64,000 nt of DNA from Rhizobium sp. RM (GTDB taxonomy: Bacteria > Pseudomonadota > Alphaproteobacteria > Rhizobiales > Rhizobiaceae), in assembly GCF_013390595.1 (NCBI RefSeq), contig NZ_JACAWV010000022.1, forward strand, positions 1,216,196 to 1,280,195, in the 5' to 3' direction. The position numbers and the translations under genes were made by a program. Within the stretch, counting starts at the first letter, position 1, and each line of letters starts with the position of its first letter. The notes under the pieces were generated by a model that worked only from the letters and a program-made list of their open reading frames with translations, was not told the origin of the DNA and did not search any database. Below, piece after piece: positions 8,637 to 17,179 of the stretch.

Positions 8637-10148
8637 TTAGGAGATGCGCGAATATTCGATCATTCGCGCCCGGCTCGAAACGAGTTCAATGCGATTGTCA
8701 TCAAGCCGGTTCAGGCAGATCCGCTTCGTCCACGGACCATCGACCAGCGTGAAGAGGAAACGGCCATTGCCGAGCGCCATCAACGGCATCGAACGGCGGG
8801 TCGGGCCGACACCCATCGTCAAAACCGCACCGGAAATTTCAAACTCCGCGCCTTCACTCGACGACCAGCGACCGGAGAGCGCCTGTGGCACAGGATGGTT
8901 TTCGACCGGCACAAACCGCCGTGGGGCGTGGCCTGCCTCACCAACAATGGCATCGCCTTCCTGTCTCAGCCGCATAGGGGACGATGCGGAGCGGGACGAG
9001 ACCCAGCCATCACCATCATCATAGAGTGTGTCGTCGCCGTCGATGAAGGTTGAGGTGCTTCCCTTGACTTCAAGCCACCAGGGACCGTTGTCCGTGACAT
9101 ACATGCCGTCCGGCAAAGTGCTGGAGGCAACCGGCAAGGGTAATCCAGTCAACGCCGCCATGCTCTCCAGCGCAATCTTGAAACCGTTGGTATCCTCGCG
9201 GTTCGAGACAACCACAAAACCTGTCCCATTGTCCGGATCGAGCAGGAAATAGGTCTTGTAGCCAGGATGCGATCCACCGTGACCAACGAAACGTCGTTCA
9301 CCCAGATGCGACCAGCGCAGGCCGAGACCGTATTCGCTCATGCGGCCATCTGCCAAAGAGCGCTCCGCAGAAAGCTGGTTCAGAACATTGTCAAAGCTAC
9401 CCTCACCGCGCATCAAACCCTGCAGCCAGCGGGTCAGGACTTCCGCGCTTCCGGCGAGGCTGCCGGATGCGGAAATATGCAGGCCAGCGGCCGAAAGCTG
9501 CCAGCCGGTCTCGCCCTTCCAGTAACCGGGCACAAGACCATTGACGGGGTCGTTCCAGACGTCTGGCGCCTTCAGGAAGGTGTCGAAGGGTGCAGCAATC
9601 TGTTCCTGTACGAAATCATCGAAACGGAAACCATTTCGCTCCAGGGCTGCCTCAACGAGGCGATACCCGGTGTTGGAATAGGATACCTCGCTGCCGGCCG
9701 CAAAGTTAAGACGTGTGAGGCGCGACAGATATTCCAGAAGAGGACCCGCCTTGGTTTCGGTAAAGACGGACAGGCCGAGAAGCGAGAGGCATTCACGGGT
9801 ATCCGGCAGACCGCCGCTCATGTCCAGCGCCTGCCCCACCGTCACATCGCTGAGCGGGGATTGCAGTTCCGGCAGATGCTTTCCGAGAGGATCGTCAAGG
9901 CCGATCAGATCGGAATGCGCCAGCACCATGGCGCAGAACACGTGCTTGGTAACGGATGCGTAACGCACCACGCTTTGCGGCGTGAAGGGCGCGAAGGTCG
10001 AAAGGCTCTCGACACCACCCGAATGGGCAAAGCGGATACCCTGCAGATCAAAGCCGATGACCGCACCGCCGGGCTCATTGCCTGCCCATTGCGATACAAA
10101 ACCCTGTGCGATTGTGGACGCGCCGTTCCAGTCGAATTGCTGTGACAT
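8637..10148 (-). CDS. D-aminopeptidase (DAP type, serine peptidase family S12)
   Basis: This 503-residue penicillin-binding-protein-fold enzyme resembles Ochrobactrum D-aminopeptidase in length and domain layout: a catalytic domain of about 330 residues plus two small beta-barrel domains. The catalytic motifs are in register: Ser65-V-T-Lys68, Tyr157-S-Asn159 and His290-Gly-Gly. DAP releases N-terminal D-residues such as D-Ala from peptides. No signal peptide is visible, so it should act in the cytoplasm on imported peptides, matching the dpp-type importer just upstream. A beta-lactamase or esterase relative remains possible, but the two C-terminal barrels and the context favour DAP. Confidence 0.85.
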   Translation of the reverse strand: MSQQFDWNGASTIAQGFVSQWAGNEPGGAVIGFDLQGIRFAHSGGVESLSTFAPFTPQSVVRYASVTKHVFCAMVLAHSDLIGLDDPLGKHLPELQSPLSDVTVGQALDMSGGLPDTRECLSLLGLSVFTETKAGPLLEYLSRLTRLNFAAGSEVSYSNTGYRLVEAALERNGFRFDDFVQEQIAAPFDTFLKAPDVWNDPVNGLVPGYWKGETGWQLSAAGLHISASGSLAGSAEVLTRWLQGLMRGEGSFDNVLNQLSAERSLADGRMSEYGLGLRWSHLGERRFVGHGGSHPGYKTYFLLDPDNGTGFVVVSNREDTNGFKIALESMAALTGLPLPVASSTLPDGMYVTDNGPWWLEVKGSTSTFIDGDDTLYDDGDGWVSSRSASSPMRLRQEGDAIVGEAGHAPRRFVPVENHPVPQALSGRWSSSEGAEFEISGAVLTMGVGPTRRSMPLMALGNGRFLFTLVDGPWTKRICLNRLDDNRIELVSSRARMIEYSRIS

Positions 10149-10163
10149 GTTTCCGTCTCGTAT

Positions 10164-10196
10164 TTCCGAAAAAAGAAAGCCGGCATCAAGCCGGCT
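10164..10196 (-). terminator. Rho-independent terminator after the dppF-like gene
   Basis: On the minus strand a 7-bp GC stem (AGCCGGC, loop TTGAT, GCCGGCT) is followed by TTTCTTTTTT. The hairpin overlaps the last codons and stop of the ATPase gene (the TGA lies in the loop). It separates the transporter genes from the D-aminopeptidase gene that starts at 10148, so the peptidase may be expressed by read-through. Confidence 0.7.
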
Positions 10197-10926
10197 CTTC
10201 CAATCTTATGCTGAGGCTGCGCAATTCAGCCGTATGCTCATGTTTCGTCCGGCCTTCACGCAGATCTTCCGCGCTCAACTGCTCCACCATCTCGCCGTTC
10301 AGCATCACACCCACCTGCGGGCAAAGATGCGCGATAACCGCGAGATTGTGGCTGACGAGGATATAGGTGAGGTTTCTGGCCGCACGCAAATCCGACAGCA
10401 GGTTGAGGATTTCCGCCTGCACCGAAACGTCGAGCGCCGATGTTGGTTCATCGAGCAGCAGGACCTCGGGATCAGCGATCAGCGCACGGGCAATCGCGAC
10501 ACGCTGACGCTGGCCACCGGAAAGCTGGTGAGGAAAGCGGAAACGTACGGCCTGCGGCAAAGCCACGTCCGACAAGGCTTGCTGGATGCGCTTTTCGATA
10601 TTGTCCATGCCGTGAACCAGCGGAAGCTCGCTCAGGATACGGTCAATGGTCTGGCGTGGATGCAACGAACCATAGGGGTCCTGGAACACCATCTGCACCT
10701 GCCGGAAAAATTCCGGCGTGCGCTTCAACGGTGCATCCTTGCCGCCGAAGGCGATACGACCTTCCCAGCTTTCATTCAGACCCGCCATGGCACGCAGGAT
10801 CGTGGACTTGCCCGAGCCGCTCTCACCAACGATGCCAAAGCTGCCGCCCTTTTCCACGGAAAAGGAAACGCCCTTGACCACTTCGCGGTCGCCGAACTTG
10901 ATACGCAGATTTTCGACATCAATCAT
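10186..10926 (-). CDS. Peptide ABC transporter ATP-binding protein (DppF-like)
   Basis: This 246-residue ATPase has Walker A GESGSGKST, signature LSGGQRQRVAIARA and Walker B VLLLDEPTSALD. The ATG at 10926 overlaps the TGA of the preceding ATPase gene (ATGA), which makes it the best start; a GTG at 10938 is also open. It is the second of a DppD/DppF pair that powers oligopeptide uptake. It lacks the C-terminal extension of about 70 residues often seen in DppF and OppF. Confidence 0.9.
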   Translation of the reverse strand: MIDVENLRIKFGDREVVKGVSFSVEKGGSFGIVGESGSGKSTILRAMAGLNESWEGRIAFGGKDAPLKRTPEFFRQVQMVFQDPYGSLHPRQTIDRILSELPLVHGMDNIEKRIQQALSDVALPQAVRFRFPHQLSGGQRQRVAIARALIADPEVLLLDEPTSALDVSVQAEILNLLSDLRAARNLTYILVSHNLAVIAHLCPQVGVMLNGEMVEQLSAEDLREGRTKHEHTAELRSLSIRLEEPA

Positions 10927-11753
10927 TGGCTGGACCACGCTGCATCACGGTTGAGAACGGGAAGACGCTCGCGCGGATGCGTCAGCGAGGGAATGCAGTT
11001 CAACAGACCCTTTGTGTAGGGATGTTCGGCCTTCAGAAGTTCCGAAGCCTTCAACTCTTCCATCACGCGGCCGGAATACATCACCGCAACACGGTCGCAA
11101 AAATGCGAGACGAGCGGCAGGTCATGGCTGATGAGGATGAGGCCCATGCCGCGTTCCGACACCAGTTCCTCGATCAGACGCAGAATTTCCGCCTGTACCG
11201 TGGCGTCGAGCGCACTGGTCGGCTCGTCGGCGATCAGAAGCTCCGGATCGGGCGCCAGCATCATGGCGATCATGACGCGCTGGCCCATGCCACCGGAGAC
11301 TTCATGCGCGTAGGAACCAGCGACCTGACGCGGATTGCGGATCTTCACCTGATCCAGAAGCCCGATCGCCGCTTCCATCGCCGCACGCTTGCTGCCACCC
11401 TTATGGGTCCGCCAGGCTTCAGCAACCTGCGTGCCGATCGTCTTGACCGGATTGAGCGAATATTTCGGGTCCTGCAGAATGAAGCCTGCGCGCTTGCCGC
11501 GGATCTGGCGCATCTGCTTTTCGCTGGCCGACAAAACGTCGATACCATCGAAGGAAAGCTTGTCCGCCTTGATATCGGCAATTGGTGGCAAAAGCTTCAT
11601 CAGCGCACGCGCCGTCAGACTCTTGCCGGAACCGGATTCACCGACGATACCAAGCTTTTCCGTGCCGAGTTTCATGGACACACCACGCACCGCCTCGAAG
11701 CGACTGGTGCGGGTCTGAAACGCGATTTTCAGGTTTTCAATTTCGACCAGCAT
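10923..11753 (-). CDS. Peptide ABC transporter ATP-binding protein (DppD-like)
   Basis: This 276-residue ATPase has Walker A GESGSGKSL, the degenerate signature VSGGMGQRVMIAMM typical of DppD/NikD subunits, and Walker B LLIADEPTSALD. The usual C-terminal Cys-rich extension of DppD is short here. It lies in the operon order SBP, permease, permease, ATPase, ATPase, with overlaps or gaps of a few bases throughout. Confidence 0.9.
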   Translation of the reverse strand: MLVEIENLKIAFQTRTSRFEAVRGVSMKLGTEKLGIVGESGSGKSLTARALMKLLPPIADIKADKLSFDGIDVLSASEKQMRQIRGKRAGFILQDPKYSLNPVKTIGTQVAEAWRTHKGGSKRAAMEAAIGLLDQVKIRNPRQVAGSYAHEVSGGMGQRVMIAMMLAPDPELLIADEPTSALDATVQAEILRLIEELVSERGMGLILISHDLPLVSHFCDRVAVMYSGRVMEELKASELLKAEHPYTKGLLNCIPSLTHPRERLPVLNRDAAWSSQ

Positions 11754-11756
11754 GGC

Positions 11757-12659
11757 TCATTGTCCCTTCGGGTCGAGCACATCGCGCAAGCCATCGCCGA
11801 GGAAGTTGAAGGCAAGCGAAACGAGGAAGATGGCAATACCTGGAATGGTGGCGACCCACCATTGCTCAAAGATAAAGCGCTTGGCGGTAGCAATCATCGC
11901 ACCCCACTCCGGAGACGGTGGCTGCGCACCCATGCCGAGGAAGCCAAGGCTGGCGGCCGTGATGATGATCGAACTCATGTCGAGCGTGATGCGCACGATC
12001 AGGCTCGGCACGCAGAGCGGCGCGATATGGCGGGCAATGATGCGCCAGGCCGAGGCACCGGTCAGGCGGTAGGCCGCAACGAAGTCGCTGCCGCGAACCG
12101 TCATGGTCTCGGCACGCGCCAGACGCGCATAGGGCGGCCAGGCGGTCAGTGCAATCGCCAGGATAGCGCTTTCGACACCGGGCTTCAGAGCCGCAACGAA
12201 AGCCAGCGCCAGGATGAGACGGGGGAACGCCAGGAAGACGTCCGTCACGCGCATCAGCACGGTATCGACGACACCACCGAAATAACCGGCGATACAGCCG
12301 ATCGCCAATCCGATCGGCGCCACGAGAACGACAACGGCGATAACCATGCCGAGCGTCACGCGACCGCCGTAAAGGATGCGCGAGAGAATATCGCGTCCAA
12401 GCTCATCCGTACCGAACCAGTGTTCGGCGCTTGGGAACGCAAGGCGATTGCCGAGGCTCTGCGTCGCCGGATCGTAGGGTGCGAGCACCGGCGCAAGCAG
12501 CGACAGCACGATGAACAGCAGAATGATCGTCAGTCCGATCACCGCCAATGGATTGGATTTGAGGCTGAGCCAGATGCGATAGCGGTTTCCCCACGCCGCT
12601 TGGCGACGGGAATGCGGCGTCTCATCGAGTGCCCAGTTTCTGAAAGTAGCAAGCATCAT
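11757..12659 (-). CDS. Peptide ABC transporter permease (DppC-like)
   Basis: This 300-residue permease has an N-terminal OppC_N-type leader region (KSNPLAVIGLTIILLFIVLS), about six membrane spans and the coupling loop RLTGASAWRIIARHIAP. Its ATG at 12659 overlaps the stop of the preceding permease gene by four bases. It is the partner of the DppB-like protein in the same importer. Confidence 0.92.
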   Translation of the reverse strand: MMLATFRNWALDETPHSRRQAAWGNRYRIWLSLKSNPLAVIGLTIILLFIVLSLLAPVLAPYDPATQSLGNRLAFPSAEHWFGTDELGRDILSRILYGGRVTLGMVIAVVVLVAPIGLAIGCIAGYFGGVVDTVLMRVTDVFLAFPRLILALAFVAALKPGVESAILAIALTAWPPYARLARAETMTVRGSDFVAAYRLTGASAWRIIARHIAPLCVPSLIVRITLDMSSIIITAASLGFLGMGAQPPSPEWGAMIATAKRFIFEQWWVATIPGIAIFLVSLAFNFLGDGLRDVLDPKGQ

Positions 12660-13675
12660 CGAACGCGCGGGTCCATTACTCGGTAAAGTACGTCTGCGAG
12701 CAGGTTGAGGGCGACATAGATGAGGCCGATCAACAGGGTTGCCCCGACGACAGGGTTCATGTCTGCGTTCATAAGCGACACGGTGAGGTATTGGCCAAGC
12801 CCAGGCCAGCTGAACACGGTTTCGGTGACCACAGCGCCTTCGAGAAGGCCGGCATAGGTGAGCGCAAGAACCGTGACGAGCTGCACGGCAACCGTCGGGA
12901 ACGCATGTCCCCAGATGACGGTCAAAGCCGAGAGCCCCTTGGCGCGGGCGGTGATGACATATTCACCTTTCAGCGCATCGATCATGAAGGCGCGCGTCAT
13001 GCGGGTGATATAGGCCATGCTGAAATAGGCAAGAATGCAGACCGGCTGCACCATGTGGGCGATGGCGTCGTAGAACGCATCCCAATCGCCAGCCAGCAAC
13101 GTATCGACGCTCAGCAGCCCGGTAACCGGATCGATCATCCCGTCGAAAATGATGTCTTGCCGGCCAGGTCCCGGCGCAACGCCAAGCGTTGCGTAAAACA
13201 CCAGCAGCGAGATCAGGGCCAGCATGAAGACCGGCACGGAGTGACCGGCCAGACAGACGACGCGGATGACCTGATCGGTCAGCTTGCCCTGACGAACGGC
13301 GGCCCAGACACCGAGCGGAATGCCGATCAGCGCCGCAATGATAAGCGCAGCCGTGGCGAGCTCGAAGGTGGCGGGGAACACGCGGGTAATATCCACCCAG
13401 ACCGGGTTGCGGGTCAGAATGGAGTTGCCGAAATCGCCGTGCAGAACCTGCGAAACATAGTGGAAGAATTGGACGACCAGCGGCTGATCGAGGCCCATTT
13501 CGGCCCGGACCCGCACAATGACATCCTCGGGCGCGTTGTCGCCGACCGCCGCAATCACGGGATCGACGGGCATGACGCGCCCGATCATGAAGGTGATGAC
13601 CATCAAACCGAACAGCGTCAGAATGACGCTGCTCAGTGTCGACGATATGCTTTTAACGCGCTTGTTCAATGTCAC
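12656..13675 (-). CDS. Peptide ABC transporter permease (DppB-like)
   Basis: This 339-residue membrane protein has the DppB/OppB N-terminal span with the motif IGRVMPVDP and the cytoplasmic loop ARAKGLSALTVIWGHAF. It overlaps the binding-protein gene by four bases (ATGA). Together with the DppC-like permease it forms the translocation pore of the oligopeptide importer. Confidence 0.92.
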   Translation of the reverse strand: MTLNKRVKSISSTLSSVILTLFGLMVITFMIGRVMPVDPVIAAVGDNAPEDVIVRVRAEMGLDQPLVVQFFHYVSQVLHGDFGNSILTRNPVWVDITRVFPATFELATAALIIAALIGIPLGVWAAVRQGKLTDQVIRVVCLAGHSVPVFMLALISLLVFYATLGVAPGPGRQDIIFDGMIDPVTGLLSVDTLLAGDWDAFYDAIAHMVQPVCILAYFSMAYITRMTRAFMIDALKGEYVITARAKGLSALTVIWGHAFPTVAVQLVTVLALTYAGLLEGAVVTETVFSWPGLGQYLTVSLMNADMNPVVGATLLIGLIYVALNLLADVLYRVMDPRVR

Positions 13676-15264
13676 GCTTTCTTCGCATCGTGGTAGGAAT
13701 TTCCCTCGGACAGAACGCCGAGTTCGAAACCGGAAACGCCCTTGCGGAAAGCTGCCGTCTTCGTTGTCTGGAACATGAACACGAAGGGGCTGTTTTCCAT
13801 GTGGTCGCGCTGCAGGGCTTCATAAAGCTCGACGCGCTTTGCCGGATCCTTCTCGTCGCGGGCAGCTTCAGCCTTGGCGGCGAAATCGTCATTCTTGAAG
13901 CGCGAGCGCCACAGGAACGGCTTCGACTTGGCATCGTCGGCATTGTTCTTGTTGATGTTGAAAACATCAGCATTGGAATGCGGATCGAAGTAGTCGGTAC
14001 CCCAGGCAGACAGAGCCATCTGGTGCTCGCGCGCACGCATCTTGGTCAGAACCTGACGGTTTTCAGCCGACTGCAGACGCACCTTGATGCCGATATCGGC
14101 GAGGTTTGCCTGGATGGCCTGCGCCAGATCCGGGTAAGGCTGCGCGGAATAGTGATCCATGCTGATCTCGAAACCATCGGCAAGACCGGCTTCCGCCATC
14201 AGAGCCTTGGCCTTCTCGACATCGCGCTGGTACGGAACGTCGTTGACGGCGCCCGGGAAGCCCTTCGGCTCGAAGCTCTGGTGAACTTCATGGGTCAGCG
14301 GCACGATGTTTTCCTGCATGCCCTTGTAGTCCAGCGCCCACTTGATGGCCTGCCAGACCTGCGGCTTCGCAAGGTTTTCGTTGCCCTGGTTCAGCGAAAT
14401 CAGAACCAGCGATGCGATGCTCTTGCGCTCAAGCACGATGTTTTCATCGTTCTGAACGGTGCGAAGCTGCTCGGACGTCAGGTCGCGCGCAATATCGATA
14501 TCACCCTTCTGCAGCATCAGAAGCTGCGAGGACGGGTCCGTCACGTGACGCAGGATGATGCGCTTGAGGTTGCCCTTGTACGGGCCATTTGGATTGAGCG
14601 TCAAAGCCACGCTCTCGCTCGGCTTCCAGGACTGCAGCATGAAATCGCCAGAACCGGCGCTGTTCTTCTGCAGCCAGCCATTGCCGAGGTCTTCGCCGTT
14701 GGCGTTCTCGAGTACAGCCTTCTTTTCGACGATCGCACCGATATTGGCCGACAGGCAGTACAGCAGGAAGGAGATTGCCGTCGGCTGGGCAGTCGTCAGC
14801 TTCACAGTCTTGGCGTCAGTGGCAACGATGGTGGTTTCGGCGTTGTCAGGTGTGAAACCAAACTGGCTGATGATGAAGGCCGGGCTCTTGTTCATCTTGA
14901 TGGCGCGCTGCAGCGAGAACGCGACGTCCTCAGCCGTAACCTTTGCACCGCTGGAGAAGGTTGCCTCTTCACCGATCGTGAAGGTGAAGACCTTGCTGTC
15001 AGCATCGGCTTCCCACGCGCTTGCGATCACCGGATCGACCTTGGTGGAATCTTCACGGTTGGCGCGCACCAGCTTCTGGTACATGTTGCTGATGATTTCG
15101 CCACCAACGGCTTCGAAACCTTCATGCGGATCGAGGCTCGTCATGTTGTCCAGCTGCTGCGCGACAACGAGAATGTCCTTTGGCGTGTCAGCGAAGGACA
15201 GGCGGGCATAGGACAGGAATGGTACTGCAGCGCCAGCGATCAGCAGGTTGCGTCTAGAAATCAT
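13672..15264 (-). CDS. Peptide ABC transporter substrate-binding protein (family 5)
   Basis: This 530-residue SBP_bac_5 protein begins with a Tat-like signal (SRRNLLIAGAAVPF, cleavage near A25) and the family opening MTSLDPHEGFEAVGGEIISNMYQKL. It is the first gene of the minus-strand transporter operon and should deliver peptides in the periplasm to the DppBC-like pore. Given the adjacent D-aminopeptidase and DmpA-type enzymes, the ligand may be D-amino-acid-containing peptides such as peptidoglycan fragments (inference). Confidence 0.9.
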   Translation of the reverse strand: MISRRNLLIAGAAVPFLSYARLSFADTPKDILVVAQQLDNMTSLDPHEGFEAVGGEIISNMYQKLVRANREDSTKVDPVIASAWEADADSKVFTFTIGEEATFSSGAKVTAEDVAFSLQRAIKMNKSPAFIISQFGFTPDNAETTIVATDAKTVKLTTAQPTAISFLLYCLSANIGAIVEKKAVLENANGEDLGNGWLQKNSAGSGDFMLQSWKPSESVALTLNPNGPYKGNLKRIILRHVTDPSSQLLMLQKGDIDIARDLTSEQLRTVQNDENIVLERKSIASLVLISLNQGNENLAKPQVWQAIKWALDYKGMQENIVPLTHEVHQSFEPKGFPGAVNDVPYQRDVEKAKALMAEAGLADGFEISMDHYSAQPYPDLAQAIQANLADIGIKVRLQSAENRQVLTKMRAREHQMALSAWGTDYFDPHSNADVFNINKNNADDAKSKPFLWRSRFKNDDFAAKAEAARDEKDPAKRVELYEALQRDHMENSPFVFMFQTTKTAAFRKGVSGFELGVLSEGNSYHDAKKA

Positions 15265-15502
15265 CAGAAAATCCCCTTTCGGACCTATTATCGAGAAAAA
15301 GATCGGAGCTTTGCCCCAATCCAGTCGTTATTTTTCTTTTTTTCGCGATTACCACGACGGATTGAGGCCACACCAATTCCAAATTTGGCAGGCCCTATGC
15401 AGGGATTGCATCTGCTCGCACCTTGAAATTTCGCCCGCGAAGGCAGACAACGCTGGCATCTCCACTTCCTTTGCTTCCGAAATTTTCCAGGGTGATGCGA
15501 AC

Positions 15503-16543
15503 ATGACAAGCGAAACGGCCATTCCCGTATTCGACGGACATAACGATGTGCTGCTGAGATTGTGGCGCTCAGGCAATCCGTCGCCGGAGACGCTTCTGGT
15601 GGACGGTGACACCGTTGGCCATATCGATCTTCCGCGTGCGAAAAAGGGCGGTCTGGCGGGTGGCCTCTGCGCAATCTATGTTCCCTCGCCCAGCATGGAA
15701 AAAGATGCAAATGGCGATTTTCTCGCACCTGAGCAGTGCGATGCGCTTGCCGCGACACTCTCCATGGCGAGCCTGTTGTTCCGTGCCGAGAAGAAGTCCA
15801 ACGGCGCGCTGAAGGTCTGCCGGACTGCCGCAGATATTCGCGACGCCATGGCAACCGGTGCATTCGCATCGGTCTTCCATATCGAGGGCGCCGAAGCGAT
15901 CGCCGGTGATCTGGATGCGCTCTACGTTCTGCACCAGGCTGGCCTGCGTACCCTTGGCCCGGTCTGGAGCCGCCCGAACATCTTCGCCTACGGCGTTCCG
16001 TTCCGCTTCCCTTCCACCCCGGATATTGGCCCTGGCCTGACGGAGACCGGCAAGCGGCTGATCAAGACCTGCAATGAACTGAAGATCATGGTCGACCTGT
16101 CGCACATGAACGAGCAGGGCTTCTGGGACATCGCAAAGATCACCGACGCACCACTCGTGGCGTCCCATTCGAACGCCTATGCTCTGTGCAATCACAGCCG
16201 TAATCTGACCGACCGCCAACTCGATGCGATCCGCGATACGGGCGGACTTGCCGGCATCAACTTCGGTGTTCTTTTCCTGCGTCAGGACGGTGTGAAAAAC
16301 CCGGATACCGATCTTGGCGAACTGGTGCGCCATGTCGATTATATCGCCAACCGCATCGGTATCGATCACGTTGCACTTGGTTCGGATTTCGACGGCACGA
16401 CAATCCCGGCATCAATGAAGGACGCTGGCGATCTGCAACTGCTGGTCAAGGCGTTACGCAACAGTGGTTATGACGATGACGCCCTTGCCAAGATTTGCCA
16501 CGGCAACTGGGTTCGCGTGCTGGAAAAAACCTGGGGCGCTTAA
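15503..16543 (+). CDS. Membrane dipeptidase-type zinc dipeptidase (family M19)
   Basis: This is a 346-residue TIM-barrel amidohydrolase starting at the ATG at 15503. Metal ligands expected for renal-dipeptidase relatives are visible: His13-x-Asp15, Glu128 in HIEGAEAI, His201, His222 and the Asp of ALGSDFDG. Family members cleave dipeptides, often with a C-terminal D-residue. The gene is divergent from the peptide importer across a 238-bp region (15265-15502) that should hold both promoters. The in-frame sequence upstream of 15503 lacks a plausible start. Confidence 0.9.
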   Translation: MTSETAIPVFDGHNDVLLRLWRSGNPSPETLLVDGDTVGHIDLPRAKKGGLAGGLCAIYVPSPSMEKDANGDFLAPEQCDALAATLSMASLLFRAEKKSNGALKVCRTAADIRDAMATGAFASVFHIEGAEAIAGDLDALYVLHQAGLRTLGPVWSRPNIFAYGVPFRFPSTPDIGPGLTETGKRLIKTCNELKIMVDLSHMNEQGFWDIAKITDAPLVASHSNAYALCNHSRNLTDRQLDAIRDTGGLAGINFGVLFLRQDGVKNPDTDLGELVRHVDYIANRIGIDHVALGSDFDGTTIPASMKDAGDLQLLVKALRNSGYDDDALAKICHGNWVRVLEKTWGA

Positions 16544-16567
16544 GACGCCCGAGGTTAATCTCAATTG

Positions 16568-16589
16568 CTCCGGCGCAGATGCGCCGGAG
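16568..16589. terminator. GC-rich hairpin between convergent genes
   Basis: A perfect 9-bp stem, CTCCGGCGC-AGAT-GCGCCGGAG, lies 25 bp after the dipeptidase stop and 17 bp before the stop of the opposing small gene. Neither side has a long T tract, so it is a weak or factor-dependent terminator serving both directions. Confidence 0.5.
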
Positions 16590-16605
16590 ACAAGGGCGGC
16601 AAGGC

Positions 16606-16899
16606 TCAAGCCTTTGCCGCTTTCTTTTTGCCCGTTGCGCGAAACGCGAGAAGGCCGCCAACCAGGGCGAACATCGCCCACTTGAGCGGCAATGCATCCG
16701 CCGTCTCGCTGCGGATCGGCAGGACGGTGACAGTGCCGGGGCTCGATTCATATCCGGTCTGCCCGCTGGCCTTTGCATCGGCAATCTGCTGTGGCGAAAC
16801 AACCCATTCCGCTCCCCGCATCTTGTCGTACGTCATGAAACCACCGCCGGCGACAACGGCAACAACGAGTGAAATCACGATTCTTGTGGGCATGTTCAT
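16606..16899 (-). CDS. Small membrane protein of unknown function
   Basis: The product is 97 residues starting at ATG 16899, which is preceded by AAGGAG seven bases upstream; longer in-frame starts lack such a site. It has an N-terminal hydrophobic segment (about residues 6-24), a polar middle of about 40 residues, a second hydrophobic stretch near residues 74-90 and a basic tail GKKKAAKA. I do not recognise the family. It is divergent from lpiA and convergent with the dipeptidase gene. Confidence 0.65.
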   Translation of the reverse strand: MNMPTRIVISLVVAVVAGGGFMTYDKMRGAEWVVSPQQIADAKASGQTGYESSPGTVTVLPIRSETADALPLKWAMFALVGGLLAFRATGKKKAAKA

Positions 16900-17179
16900 A
16901 AGCATCTCCTTCAACTGAAAGGAGCGTGTAGTCGCATCAAACAACACCACCAAGCAACCAGCACGTTTAATTTTGCACAGTTTGGGACAATGGCAAAAAA
17001 CGCGCATCTCCTGGTTGCTTTTTATCGCTCAATCTGGCGAAATCCCTTAAAAACCAAGCCCAAAGTACACATCGACAGTTTACGCGTTTCTGCTAATCAC
17101 ATTTCCCGAATGACACCGAAATGGCGACACAATCCTGTGGTTCGCCAGTCATCACATCGGCGCCGGCAAGCAGGGCAAC

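Noticed and set aside
10926..12686. Plus-strand frame of 586 codons antisense to the peptide-transporter genes
   Set aside because: Rich in His/Arg/Gln low-complexity sequence typical of antisense frames in GC-rich DNA; the minus-strand ABC motifs are unambiguous.
13669..15426. Plus-strand frame of 585 codons antisense to the peptide-binding protein
   Set aside because: Antisense shadow with no start signal and no motifs.
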